The notes beneath the pieces were generated by a model that had not been told where the DNA came from, did no database searches, and saw nothing but the letters and a program-made list of their open reading frames with translations. A stretch of 64,000 bases of DNA, from positions 1-64,000 of the forward strand of contig CAMPDV010000917.1 in NCBI GenBank assembly GCA_946699065.1. Direction: 5' to 3'. Positions within the stretch are counted from its first letter, which is position 1, and the number at the start of each line of letters is the position of its first letter. The translations under genes were made by a program, and so were the position numbers. Positions 37,201 to 49,463 of the stretch are shown one piece after another. Origin of the DNA: Loxodes magnus (Eukaryota > Ciliophora > Karyorelictea > Loxodida > Loxodidae).

Positions 37201-40200
37201 ATTATTTATTTGATATTTTAAAGCCATAAAGGCTACCGTAACAATTTTCGTCATAATATTACTACAATTGACATCAAAATTAGTTCCAATTTATCACATT
37301 CACTGTCAGAGAAATTTCTTAAGCCATAGTTATGAGTTAATCGGAACTTAAAAATTTTCAAAATAATAATCGTGATAGCACTTTAACTTTATATTAATAG
37401 ATTAATTTGAATCTTGTTCTAAATTTTTTCACTTTCTTAGTTTTCCAGTGCCATTACTGTAAATTTTCGAGTTTTAGTTTTTTTTTTTAAACCAAAGATT
37501 TTTGATTATTTCACTTTAGGCATTTTTTCTTTTCTTTACTTCGTGGGTGAGTTTTTCAAGTATTTGGATGGCTATTTATGACTCATTTCTTGGTTCTATT
37601 CTCTATTGATATACTTTTGATAATTTTTTAGATGCGAATTATATCAATATTAGTTTCCTCTTTTACATTAAAAAAAATTATAGTGAAATTTTATCACGTT
37701 TATTCAGAATTCATTAAACTATTACATATAAGAAGGAGTAAATATAAAAAGATCTAAAAATAATTTCTTAACATATTGGATTATTTTGATAATTTTTTTA
37801 AGAATTTCATTTCTCATTAAACAGACTTCTGATAATTAAAAAATATGTTTTTTAAGAAGAGTCTAGATATAGCAAAGGAGAATAAAAAAAATTTCTATCA
37901 TTTCTTAACATAAATTATTTTATAAAAAATTATTGAAGTTTTAAGTTTTAACTTTATGAATATAAAATAATTTTTCCATTAATTAAATATATTTTATTTT
38001 TTATTATAAAATAAGAGACTTATTATTCAATAGTATCTCTAACTTTTTATTTAAGATTCTAATTTTTTATGTTTTTCATTAAATATTTCGATTTTTTTTT
38101 TATTTTTAGATACAAATTTTATATTTTTAAACTTTTCTCTCAAAGATTATACAATAAAAGTGCATTTTATTATTTAAAAAGGTTTAAATGATGTTTAGAA
38201 TTTCTTTCAAATTTCTTGATTTTATATTTTTTTTATAATTAGCATCAAGTTTAAAAGTAGGATTATAAAGAAATTTTATGAAGACCGTGCTTTAGATTAA
38301 ATTTATATCAAATTATTTTTTCTTATTTCTTAATATCTTAAATTAATCTTTTCCTGCGTATATTTTTCTTTAAGTTGAATATATCTTTTATTAAACTAAA
38401 ATTAATTTTTTCTATTATATTAAATATTTTCTTTTTTTATTCGTTTTAAAAATAAAAAAAAGGGGAAAAATTTAAACCTGTTAAACGCAGGATGAAAAAC
38501 GTAAAGCATTTATAATTTTATATTATATTTCATTTAATAAAATAAAATAAATACATTTTAATAAAACCAATCTAAAGAAAAAAAGTTTTAATATTTCTAC
38601 AAAAAAAGTTTAAAAAAATTAAAAATTAAAAAATAAATTAAAAATAAACTATAAAAATAAATCGTATATAATAGTAAAGCCAAAAAAAACAATATATAAG
38701 ATAAAAATATTTTAAACGAAAATTTTAATGAAATAATAAAAAAAATACAAAAATACAAAACATGGAATTTATAATCTTATATTGAAAAAATTGTATGTCT
38801 AAATTAAAAAATTAAAACAAAATTAATAGAAAGATTGAAATAAAACGAATAAAAATGGCTAAAATCTTAAATTTTAAACAAGCAAACTTCAAAAATGTAA
38901 AAAAGATAAAAAAGTAAACATAAAAACTTTATTAACAAATCTAAAAAAAATACTCTCAAAATAAAAATAAGAATTAAATAGAAATATCAAGTCAAAAAAA
39001 ATGAAAAAAATGGAAAAAAAAATCTAAAAATGAATCAATGAAAATCCCGAAATTTAAAAAGTAATTATTGAAGACTACAATATAAAGAAAAGTAAATAGT
39101 AATAGTTTGAAGTAGACATAAGAATAAAATTAAGGAAAACTGAATGAAAACTTAAAAAAAGAACATTCAAAAATTTTAGAAAAATTTAATAAAGAGTTTA
39201 AGAGAGAAATTGAAAGTTAAAAAAATAAAAATTTTAAATTTCATATACTGTTCTCATTCAAAGTACAAGTAAATCAAGAATACTTTAATTTAAAATTATA
39301 ACATGCAAAAAAAGAGATCTTACAAATAAAAGAAAAAATTATATTTAAGTAAAACAGAAAAAAAGAACTCAAAAAAAAAGAGATCAAAATACAGAAAAAC
39401 TAACTCTAAAAAGAAATCAGAAACATGAAGAAAAAAAGCAAAACTTAAAAATATCAAAACATTAAAAAAATTAAAAAGAAAATAATACCTTAAATATAAA
39501 TGAGATTGTTAAAGAAAAAAAAAGAAACAAATTTTTATTATAAAAAAGAACATATATTAAAAAAAGATAAAAAAAAAATTGCAGAAATGAAGAATATGAG
39601 TCTGCGATATCTTTCGTTAAAAACGAAAACAAAACAGAAAAAAAAAGTTAGTTGTTTAAAAAGTCGATATCAAAAAAGTCTTAAAAAAAAGCACTAAAAG
39701 AAAAAAAAACAAAAAAGACAAAACTTATAAAATTATGTAAAAGCTGAAGAAGACAAAAAACATTGATAATTCAAAGATAAAAAATAAAAAAATAGGAAAA
39801 AAAAGAATATAAGCCAGAAGAAATCTTATGAAATAAATAAGCCAAGATTAAAAAAAAATAGAAAAAGGCTGCTTAAATAAAAAGACATAAAGCTTAGTTA
39901 GAGCAAGCTAAAATAAATGAAAAGCAACCCAAAGCTTAAAAAAAGAAAACTTGCAATATTTTAAGGCCTGAAGTAAGCAAAGCTTATTGAGTACTAAGAA
40001 TATTTTTATAAAAGAGCGGAAAATTTTTTTTGGTATTGTTATTCTGATTTTTTTAAATATAAATTTAAAAGAAGAAGCATAATCATCATGTTTTTTCCCT
40101 TTTTTTTTAATTTGATTTTTTATTTCTTAACTCTTTTAATTTTAAAAAAAATATCTTTACAATAATCTTTTCTTTTTATTTTTTCTTATTTTTCTGGCAC

Positions 40201-40860
40201 TTCCTTTTTTTCAGTTTTTATTATTCTTAAAATATTTCGATATTTTTTACATATTTTATACTTCGATTAAAAAACTAGCAGTTTTTAGTTTTAACATGTT
40301 TTTTTTCATTAATTTTTTTACAATTCTTATATTTGCATTTTATTTTATTTGAATTTTTTGATGACTCCTTTTTTTTTCTATTTTTAATTTTTAAAAACAT
40401 TCAATTAAAATTTATTTAATATCTTTTAAAAATATTGTCTGTATTGAAGTGTTTAATTTTTTTTTAAATCTAAATTATAAAGAAGCATGCTTCAGATTAT
40501 ATTTCTTCTTTGAGGTATTTTTAACTTATGATATTACACTACAGTCTTCTTAAAATACAACCCTTTTATTTAGATTTAAATTTAAATTTTTTTCTTCATC
40601 AAAATTTCCTTTACAAAACAGCACAAAATGACTTTTACCCTCCAGCCATCAAAACTTTGCTTAGTAAGCTGAATTTACTTTTTTATATTGAATATCTTTT
40701 TCTACAGTTTGATCTAAATTTCTTTGTTTTTTTCCTTTATTATAAGAATCATTTTAAACACCTAACTCTTAAGTTTTATTTGCTATACTTATTAGTTTAA
40801 TTTTGTAAACTTTTTAGTTGCGCATTTTCTCTTCACTTAATCTTAACTTTTCTTTTTTTA
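37201..40860. other. AT-rich tract with strong A-rich section and family D copy 2
   Basis: 38473-38600 matches the family D copy at 32218. 38600-39960 is extremely A-rich on the plus strand (poly-Lys/Asn in any frame), and 40000-40860 is T-rich. A minus-strand stretch near 40560-40680 (GKSHFVLFCKGNFDEEKN) resembles a TPR helix pair and may be the downstream end of the TPR relic. No other feature. Confidence 0.4.
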
Positions 40861-41595
40861 TCACTCTATTCTTTGGTTATTTCAGGTAGGGCATACATTT
40901 TCTGATATCTATCAGGTTAGTTGTTCCAATTTGTCACAAGTTATTTTCTGCAATTTCTCTAGAATTTCTTATCAGAATCAAATTTCTTTTGTCCATTTTC
41001 GAACCTCTTAATTCCCATTTTTTTACTGCAAGAACTTCTTTATCATTTTTTCTGTTTTTCTTTCTTTTATTGACGGACTTTATTGAGACTCTTTTCGATG
41101 AAATTTAAGATTCGTGTTTAGATAGTTTCCTTTATGGAAATTTATAATTCTTCTTGATTCTTATTTTTGGTTTGAAGACAAAGACCTTTATAATAATAAG
41201 CATCTGCGTATTTATTATCAAGTTAAATGGTTGATTGAAAAATTACATTTCTTCACGATAATTTCCTAATTTTTAGAGGGAAAAACCTTTATTTTTAAGT
41301 TGATTGGATTGGCATTGCTTAGTTTTATAGCTTAGTTAAAACTTTCATTGGTTTCATTTGTTTTTCCTAATTTTTTCAGATCAACTACTTTATTATATGA
41401 GCACTTACATTATTAGATCCTGCTTGAGATCTATATTGTAGCTCTAGGGGGCTTCGTTGCATTTTTCTAACTTTTAAAGTACAATTTCTTTTTAAAATGA
41501 AAATTTGCTTTTTTAGGGTCTATTATAATAGCTATATCAAAATATTCGATAGCTTCAATACTCTTTCCTGCTTTTCCAAATTAAATTCCTTATTG
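40861..41595 (-). pseudogene. TPR-repeat protein relic
   Basis: Reading down the minus strand, at least four tetratricopeptide units are visible: FGKAGKSIEAIEYFDIAII, TNESFNQAIKLSNANPINLK, NKGFSLQKLGNYREEMQFF and KYADAYYYKGLCLQTKNKN. The A-Y-KG and L-A-I spacing is that of the 34-residue TPR. Units lie in different frames and the shifts (for example before KYADAYYY) have no GT...AG segment to explain them, so the copy is probably broken. TPR proteins act as protein-interaction scaffolds; no specific partner can be named. Confidence 0.7.
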
Positions 41596-42949
41596 ATATA
41601 TTATTACACTTGAAATTTTATACAATGACAAAGTCAAGTATTGGCAATTGAATAGATAAAGTCAATAATGTAATTTTTAATTAAGTAATAAATATTTTAT
41701 TATAATTGATCTTTCTCAATTTAAATACCTTTTACTAGTTTATTATTTATCTAACTCTTTTAGTCTTATATAGATTTAAATTATTTACTTATGATAATTA
41801 TATTATTAAGATTTGTATAGTAGTTGTAATAGTTTACTTATAATAATACATATCTATTATATTTAAATTAATTATTGCTAATTATCTTTATCACTTATAG
41901 TTTTTATTATATAGCTACTTTTAATTTAATATCAATCTTATTTCTTTTATTCTATTTTTATTCTGTTTCCAAACTTAGAAAATGCTAGTTATCCTATTGA
42001 TTTCTATTTGTTGGTTTATTTCTTTATAACAATAAATATTTGTAAATTTATGCTACTAGTTAGAAAAGAATATCTAAGTAGCTTTCGCTCTAAAGGTAGA
42101 AATTAAAATTATAGTGCTGCTAAGATGTTAATCAATAGCCATTCCTATTTGTACTCTACATACCATGATATAGCTATTAGAACAGATAAGACTTAGCTAC
42201 TAATTCATTATTATTCTAACTTCTATCCTAGTTAGTAATCTACTAATTAAATCAATATTCATATCCAAAAAACTAAATAAATATTATGAGAATGCTAGTA
42301 AGTAGATAGAACATCTAGAATTTCTGAAAATAGGTTGAGAAAGAAGTAAATAAGTAAGGATTATTTAAAAGCTTAAAATCATAGAAGATGCTAAAGATAA
42401 CAATATATAAACATTTTAAGGTAATGCTAATATATTAGTGTCTAGCTAGTCAACTATAAACTTTTTCCTAATAGGTTGTTAATTAGAGATAGAAAGGAAT
42501 AGATCTTTAACATATGCATTTAATTTAAATATGAGTCTAGATATTGAAGTTATGATATAAAGAAAGATATATTTAAGCATTAAATGACAAGTACTTGCTT
42601 AAGAGAGAAAATAAATTAGTCTAAACTTTTAAGAACTTGTAGCTTAGTAGGAATATTTAAAGATTAAAATTGTTCTAAATTTAGTGGAGAAATTAATATA
42701 TGTTTGGTTTTAAGAACAAGTAGAAAATGTAAAGCTACTCAATAATATACTTTATAAAGCCACATTCATATCGTTAGGAGATTTGAACTTTATAGGTATC
42801 TTAGTTAAGTAATTTTTAAATTGAAGAAAAATTAAGAGAAAAAATCAAGATTTTTATAATTAATGTATCAAAAAGTCCATATTGAATTTTAGTAATCGAA
42901 GAAATTAAGTCAACAATAAGAAGAGTCTGAAATGCTTAGTCAGCAGACA
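41596..42949. other. AT-rich tract, possible 3' continuation of the next minus-strand gene
   Basis: Minus-strand composition between 42400 and 42950 is compatible with coding, but no motif fixes a frame. Confidence 0.35.
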
Positions 42950-45900
42950 TAATAAACTTACTAAAACAAGAAATAAACTTAAACGGATTTTCTTGCAAAC
43001 CTAAAAGTGCTCTTCTATTAAATTAAAGAGAGGATAGTAGAAACCCTAATATCATTAATTTTTTAAGTAAAATGATAAAAATGATTGAATGAGTCTCTGA
43101 ATTTCCTTTTTAGAATGTAGATTTAAAGGAAAATAACTAGATTAAGAAGGAACGATAATTTCTTCTTAGTTTTGCATAGTAGTTAATGTGTCGTCAGACT
43201 GATTTGTAATTTCTTTTTAATCTTCGAGTTTTCTTTTTTACTATTTTTAAGAAATAATTGTTTTGTCTCTCTATCTACTCTACTCTTTATCTACCCATCA
43301 TCATTGATATAGTCATTACTCATATATTGGTCTTTAGTTTACTGATGTATTTAAGATTCATTAACATCACGTTATGTATTATTTATTTATGCTATAAAGT
43401 AAGTCGGGCTATCTTCAGCCATAAGATAGATCTAGAAGTTACTTTTAGGATAGTTAAGTCACTTCCTTTTCTCATTTTAACCTTCCTTCATCTAATTACC
43501 ATCTTAAGGAGGATGAACTGCTTATGATATTTAGGATATAGTTTTATTCATTTGCAGTCTAAGCATCTTTTTGAGCATTATATCGCAATAAAAAGACTAT
43601 AAAGAATCAAATAGAGATAATAGAAAAACTAGCTGATAAAGAGACAAGATAGTCAAAAATAGTTTCTTCAGTGTTAAAAAACGTGAAAATGCATGAAATG
43701 GAATTTAAGAATAAAATAAAGAAGTTAAAATAATAGCCTACTAGATTTTCTTAAACTATATTAGGATCTTTAGGCAAAATACTTCCTTACAGGCATTCCT
43801 AAACCTACTAAAGCGTAAATCCAAAATCTTAGCCATAATTTTTCTATTAAGTAGCAATTACAAGGTTTACCAGAAACCATCACGAAGCAATAGTAAAATC
43901 TATATGCAAAACGAATTTTTTTTAGAGTTTGGGATTGAATCTTTGATCAAGAAACTATCATGAAAACATTAATTGTTCATTAAGATAGTTTTGGTCGCTT
44001 TAAAGAACTAAAATATAAAGCTCTATCTAAATTTTCTTTTTTCTTTGACATCACATGTAGAATTATAAATATATAAATTGAAAAATATTAAACATAAGAT
44101 TACAAATGATTAAGCAGGAACTGGATGCTTATAACTTGACTAATTTCCATTATCCTCTCTTTTTTCATTTAAATTCAGTCCTAAGTTTGATTCTTCATAA
44201 TTTTACATTTCTTCATTTCTCTCTTCCTAAATTTGATTCTCTTAATCTTGCTTATCTTCATTTTTTCCTCATTTTCTTGTTCTTCTACCTCTTATATAAC
44301 TTAAGCGAGCATGATAAGTCCTGACTAACTACAATTTACACCTATAATAGTTAGCTAGTTGGATTTTTTCTATTGAGTATGATGTTCCATTATCTCATTT
44401 GTATTCGTTGATATCTCACATTTGGCACACTACATTTGAAGGTGTTTAAGTTTGGTTATAGCTTAGAACATATTCAACTTCGATTTTCAATTTCTTCAGT
44501 TTACCCTTCTTATATAGAATCTATCTCTTCAGATATTTAATAAACAGAAAGATTTAAATAATGGATATAACTAAAATCATCCATTTCACATGAAATGTTT
44601 CTTCAAATAGAAAGATTACAAAAAAACATCCTTTAATATCATTGAGTAGCTTATAATTAGGCAGAAAAATTCCCTTTACTATCATTATTTCTCCTTTAGA
44701 GTTTCAACAGTTCAGATCATAAAAAAGAAAAGATTCGAGTCTCGTAACTCTATTTCTTTAGTAGGGATTTCTTTCTCCTTTCATAGAATAGAAGAATTAT
44801 TTAAAGATTTATCAAATTTAGATTTTAGAAGTTTTATATGTAAAAGTACTATTATTTATATAGTTAAAGGTACTTCATCTAGTTATTAGACTAGCTTATA
44901 CTTCTTGTTCAATGTTAAGCTTTTTATATTAGAACTGTTTAATTATCTACGTAAGCAAGAACGTCTAATTTTAGGATATTTGGTACTTTATTTGCTAGTT
45001 AAGACATTGGTAGATACTATCTATATAACTCTGCAGGTTTTCAGATGTTACGTTTAGTCTAACTCCTTAGTAACTTGCAACTGCTATTGCCATCTATTCT
45101 TGCTTCTCTATTTTTTAGGATAGATATCATAAGAACTATTTCATATCTAGAGGAGAAAAATTAAGAGTACTTAAATAACTAAAAGCTTTTAGTGCTAATA
45201 TTCTTAATCTAATTTAAAGGAAATTCTTGATAGAATGATCCCGTACAAAAGAACCGGTATCTTAAGGGATAATCTTCATCTAAATCAGTAGCATAATCAC
45301 ACTTTAGAGTAAATAAGATATCTCATACTTTTCCTTTTTGAGAACTCATTAAAAAATTTTCAGCTTGAGAAGCTCTGTATAGATTATTTTTGGCTAGTAC
45401 ACTTGATCACTCTTTATACTTCAAAAGTTAATATATGATAATTTCCTTACTCTAGTTCTTATGCCTTAATTTATATAAACAATTTAGTGACAAAGAAGGT
45501 AGCAGATTAGCAAAATCTACCAGAACTATGGTATCAAGAAGCTGTCTTATATATCTACACTTGAATTAGAAGCAACTCTATACATTATAAAAATTAGTTG
45601 GATTTATTTTGCTATATTCATTATTCTGTATCATTATAGTCACTGGAGATACCTTATTATTGGTTATATTTAAGTACACTTTATCAGAGGTTTATTTTCG
45701 GTTGTTGAAATAGACACATACATCAAGTTCTAAGAATGCTCATACTAGAAATTACTATCCTTATAACTTAATGGAAGATGTAAAGAAATGACACTTTTCT
45801 TCTACTTCTTTTTTGATTACCTTATTATATGAAGTCTATTTTTAGTCTATAACTTAACAATTTCATTCAAATCTTAATTCTTCACTCGGACTATCAATCA

Positions 45901-46300
45901 CTATTTTATACAATTTGCAATTATCTTACTTAAGTCATCTCTATATACTCATCACTAGAGATATAAACCTTCATCGACTTAACTAAATTAGCAAGCATAA
46001 GAATATTTAAAATCTTCATTTTACCAGAATTTTAAAATAAGAAAATTACAAATAGGGCTTCATTATGCTATCTAAGTATCTTAATTTGAATCTATAAATC
46101 TAAAACTATTTGACTTGATGTCTTTTTGATGAGTTAGAGATTCTATTAGTTAGTAATATTTTGCTTTTCTAAAGCTTTTAGGTAGATCATTAAGAGAAAA
46201 GTTATTATTATTAAAGCCTATTAATCTTGCCTCTGAGATATATTTTTGCAAAGCCTTTGGAGTTTGATATCATTTAAAATATGAGATCAGTAAAAGCATG
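42950..46300 (-). CDS. large membrane protein with REJ-like ectodomain, micro-introns
   Basis: Coherent minus-strand coding over about 3.3 kb, read as joined exons. N-terminal side near 46250: ALQKYISEARLIGFNNNNF, FRFIDSNQDTQIAQW, QVDEGLYLQWWVYRDDL. A 29-nt intron (45901-45929) then joins to MIDSPSEELRFEWNCQ. Further on, CDYATDLDEDYPLRYRFF resembles the core of REJ (polycystin/receptor for egg jelly) domains. A 16-nt intron (45066-45081) joins ARIDGNS to RVRLNVTSENLQSYIDS. A hydrophobic helix (WMILVISIIQIFLFIKYL) is followed by basic residues, then a long charged tail (NEDKQDQENQIQEERNEEM) and more hydrophobic segments. A 20-nt intron (43222-43241) joins FLKN to QKEITNQSDDT. TGA reads as Trp in several places. 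Likely surface or ciliary membrane protein. True start, end and further introns are unresolved; the region 43.5-44.1 kb is also readable on the plus strand. Confidence 0.6.
43222..43241 (-). other. predicted 20-nt micro-intron
   Basis: The sense strand starts GTAAAAAAG and ends CTCGAAG. Removal joins KQLFLKN to NQKEITNQSDDT and puts two hydrophilic segments of the same gene in one frame. Confidence 0.6.
45066..45081 (-). other. predicted 16-nt micro-intron
   Basis: The sense strand is GTTGCAAGTTACTAAG. Removal joins REARIDGNS to RVRLNVTSENLQ, which are otherwise in different frames. Confidence 0.65.
45901..45929 (-). other. predicted 29-nt micro-intron
   Basis: The sense strand begins GTAAGATAATTG and ends ATAAAATAG, a canonical ciliate-type intron. 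Removal joins WWVYRDDL to MIDSPSEELRFEW. Confidence 0.65.
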
Positions 46301-49300
46301 TAAAGTTATCTTTACTAAGTATTAAAATATCTATGTAATAAAAGCTTATTTCCAATGTAGCTTTAAACTCACTAAGGTTACTAAAGAAAAAAATCCAAAA
46401 AACTTATTTATCCAATTTAAAATAACTAAAGCAAATACCTTTTGTCATAAAAAAGAGTGCAAACTAGGATTTAAATATAAAAGCTTTCTATTCAAATTTA
46501 AATTTCATTACTACAACTTATAACAATAGATAGGGCAAAAAACATTCAACATAATTTAGTTAAATGACAATACTCTTAATATAACGAAAATCCCTAATAA
46601 ATAGGAATTAATTAACTAACTAAGCATTTCATTCACTATTTAAGCGAAAAAGAATATACTTAATTATACCATTTTTAGATCTATTTTAGTTGAAAAATTA
46701 CTAAAATAAATTTATTAAACTAGATAAACTTTTGTCTTAGCTTCTTGCTAAAAATATAATAAAATAAGCAGTTTAATAATTATTCTATTTCTTCTCTTTG
46801 AAAAGTGAATTAATGGACAATAATTAGAATCTCATATATTTTTCATTTCATCAATACAAATTATCCTTACTATACTGGCTCTATTTAAGTTAGAAACACT
46901 TACTCTAATTTTAAATTAATACTAAGAAGATTGAATTTAAAGTCTCTCTTTAGTGTTAGAATGAAAATAATAATCTTAATAACTTTTTTACTATCTGATT
47001 AAAGAGTTTGAAATATGCTTATAATATTAAATAGAGATATAAATAAAGAAAGTGCATCTATTTATACTTTTAGTTATAGTTATATAATCTCTAACTTATT
47101 TAATAACTAAAGCTATTAATTCACTTATCCCTTCATAGTTAACTATAATCCTTTTATTTATAGATACTGACTAATTTTCTTTTTATGTTTTAGAGTATAA
47201 AATGCAGGAATAATATAGCTTCTTATTTATTAAATTGGAAAATAAAGGATTATTTATACAGGCTACAATTTAGTATTAATAGATGTAAATTGTCTGTCTA
47301 ACTTGTTAGCTTAAGAGTAAGTTAAAGCTTAACCCTTTAATACACTTCTCTATTTTTAGTCTAACTTAAGCAAGTCTAAAAAATGCTTTAATGCTATTTA
47401 TTTGTAAATAATGAAGCTAGTTAATTATAGGTTAAAAGTAAGGAAATACTGAGTAAATAAAGTTCAAATGATATTAAAAAGGAATAAAGTTAAATTGTTA
47501 GCTAGAAGATATAAGTAATTTTAAATGTGATAAGTTGAGATAATTAGAACTATAGGATTGTAAGAGATATGAATAAGTATGAGTTGATTAGAGAAATATT
47601 AGGGGTGGGATAAGAATATTAGGATATAATATACCCATTACAAGTAATATTCATTAAATTAACTTCATAAGCAATTTATGATAAATAGGCTACTATTAAG
47701 AAATCCCTTATTAATTATAAAATAGTAAAGAAAGATAATTAGAACTATCATATTATTATCTTAAAATTTGTCTAGGAAAATAAGAAACTATGTTCATTAA
47801 TATTCTTAAAGAAAGACCCAATTCATTAAGGAATGGCAAAAGCTATTAGAAGAAGCTTCAAAGTAAAAACCAAATAAAAAGATTATCAATTAGATAAAGC
47901 ATTTGCTATTATAATTTTTCAACGTAACTAGTTGAATATTTCTAAAGCTTAGTAAAAAGATAAATAAGGAAAAAGAATGTAAGAAGGGACATCATATATA
48001 AAATAATTGTTTTGTGAATTATGCAATTAAGGTTTAAAACCAATTCATATAATTTTCTAGATTTTAACTAATTTAATATCTCTAATATTTAAGATACAAG
48101 TAAATAAGATTATCTACCTATCTCAAAGGTGAATAAAATTAAAAAATTTAGCTAAAGTAGAGATATAAAAATCCTTATGATTTGATAATTTTAATTAAAT
48201 AGTTTGCTATTGTATAAATATATTAATTAATTGAAGAACTCTACATTATAATTTAATGTGATTAAGTATAAGAGATATCTTTAATCTCTTAATTCCAAAG
48301 AAATTCCCAGTATAATTTTAAGAGATATTAAAAATAGGTAGAATAAGAGTCGGTATATCTTTTATAGACTGAAGATCTAAAACTTAATGAAAGTTGATGA
48401 ATTTATTTAAGATTGTAATGTTTGATGTAATTATCTTAAGCAAAAACAAATAAAAAACTAAGTATTCATATAATAAAATCCAACAGCTATATGGTTATTT
48501 TCATTATAAAATTATTTCCTTATAAATCTTATTTAGAATGGTCTGTAAAATATTTATTTATTTATGCTTCATAGAGATTAAATATTTACATACCAGTTAC
48601 TCATATAACCCTTTTATTTTAAATAAATAAATAATTAAAAAACATAAAATGGACTCTACCCTTACTTCTGTTTAAATTATCTACTTTTTATTAAATATTC
48701 CTCTCATTAATGTGACTATCTAGTTAGATAACACATGTTGATATCGGTTGTTAGTTTATGCAGTCATTATTATTAGAAAGCATCATACATTCTAAGTATG
48801 ATTTTATCTTAAGATATAAGATTTGGCATTTACTATTCATAAAAGTCTTTCTTCTAGCTGTAATCATGAGCTAACTTTTTTGTATTAGCTTCTAAATAAA
48901 TCAAATTCTCTCTTCAATCTATTAACTTTAAATTATCTTAACTTTTCATAAGGTCTCTCATCTATGAAGTATAGGCATCGACATTATATATAATTCTTCT
49001 AAATAGCAAAATAAACTAAAAAAGGCTAGCTTAGAAGAAAGGCCTTAATAAAATAAAATAATTAAGGAAGCAAAATAATCCTTTAGAAAGCTACTAATTA
49101 TACTAAAAGTATATCCTTCCTACTATAAGTAAAAGTTTTATAAATAGATAACTTTTAATAGTATACAAAAGCTATGATAGTAGCAATATTGATTGCACTA
49201 AAGTTCTAAATGATAGACTAAATAAGTATAGATAGATAGAAAGTGTTTATATTAGATGGATTCAAATGAATAAAATAATAGCTAAATGTTTACCTAAGTT

Positions 49301-49463
49301 AATATATGAATTCTTAACTTAGAAAAGCTTCTGAATAATAGCTTTAGACTAGTTAATAACTATCTAATTATTAATAACTTATTTATTTTCTTAAGGTTTT
49401 GTTTAGAATTAAACAAAAATAGATTTAAACTATTTGCTTTAATTCACTTCCATTATAATAAAT
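46301..49463. other. AT-rich tract; possible 5' part of the REJ-like gene
   Basis: Minus-strand phrases such as SNLSEFKATLEISFYYIDIL near 46300-46400 look like extracellular protein and may be upstream exons. 46500-49440 shows nothing I can name. The promoter of the plus-strand gene at 49464 should lie at its right end. Confidence 0.35.

Noticed and set aside
39500-39697. Lys-rich 65-aa ORF
   Set aside because: Product of a purine-rich tract in which every frame is Lys/Asn-rich.
43258-44324. Hydrophobic plus-strand ORFs (89 and 72 aa) and a possible plus-strand gene near 43.7-44.1 kb
   Set aside because: The minus strand gives a hydrophilic, coherent continuation of the REJ-like protein with a frame-restoring intron. 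The plus reading (for example QDSFGRFKELKYKAL) is kept in mind but not called.
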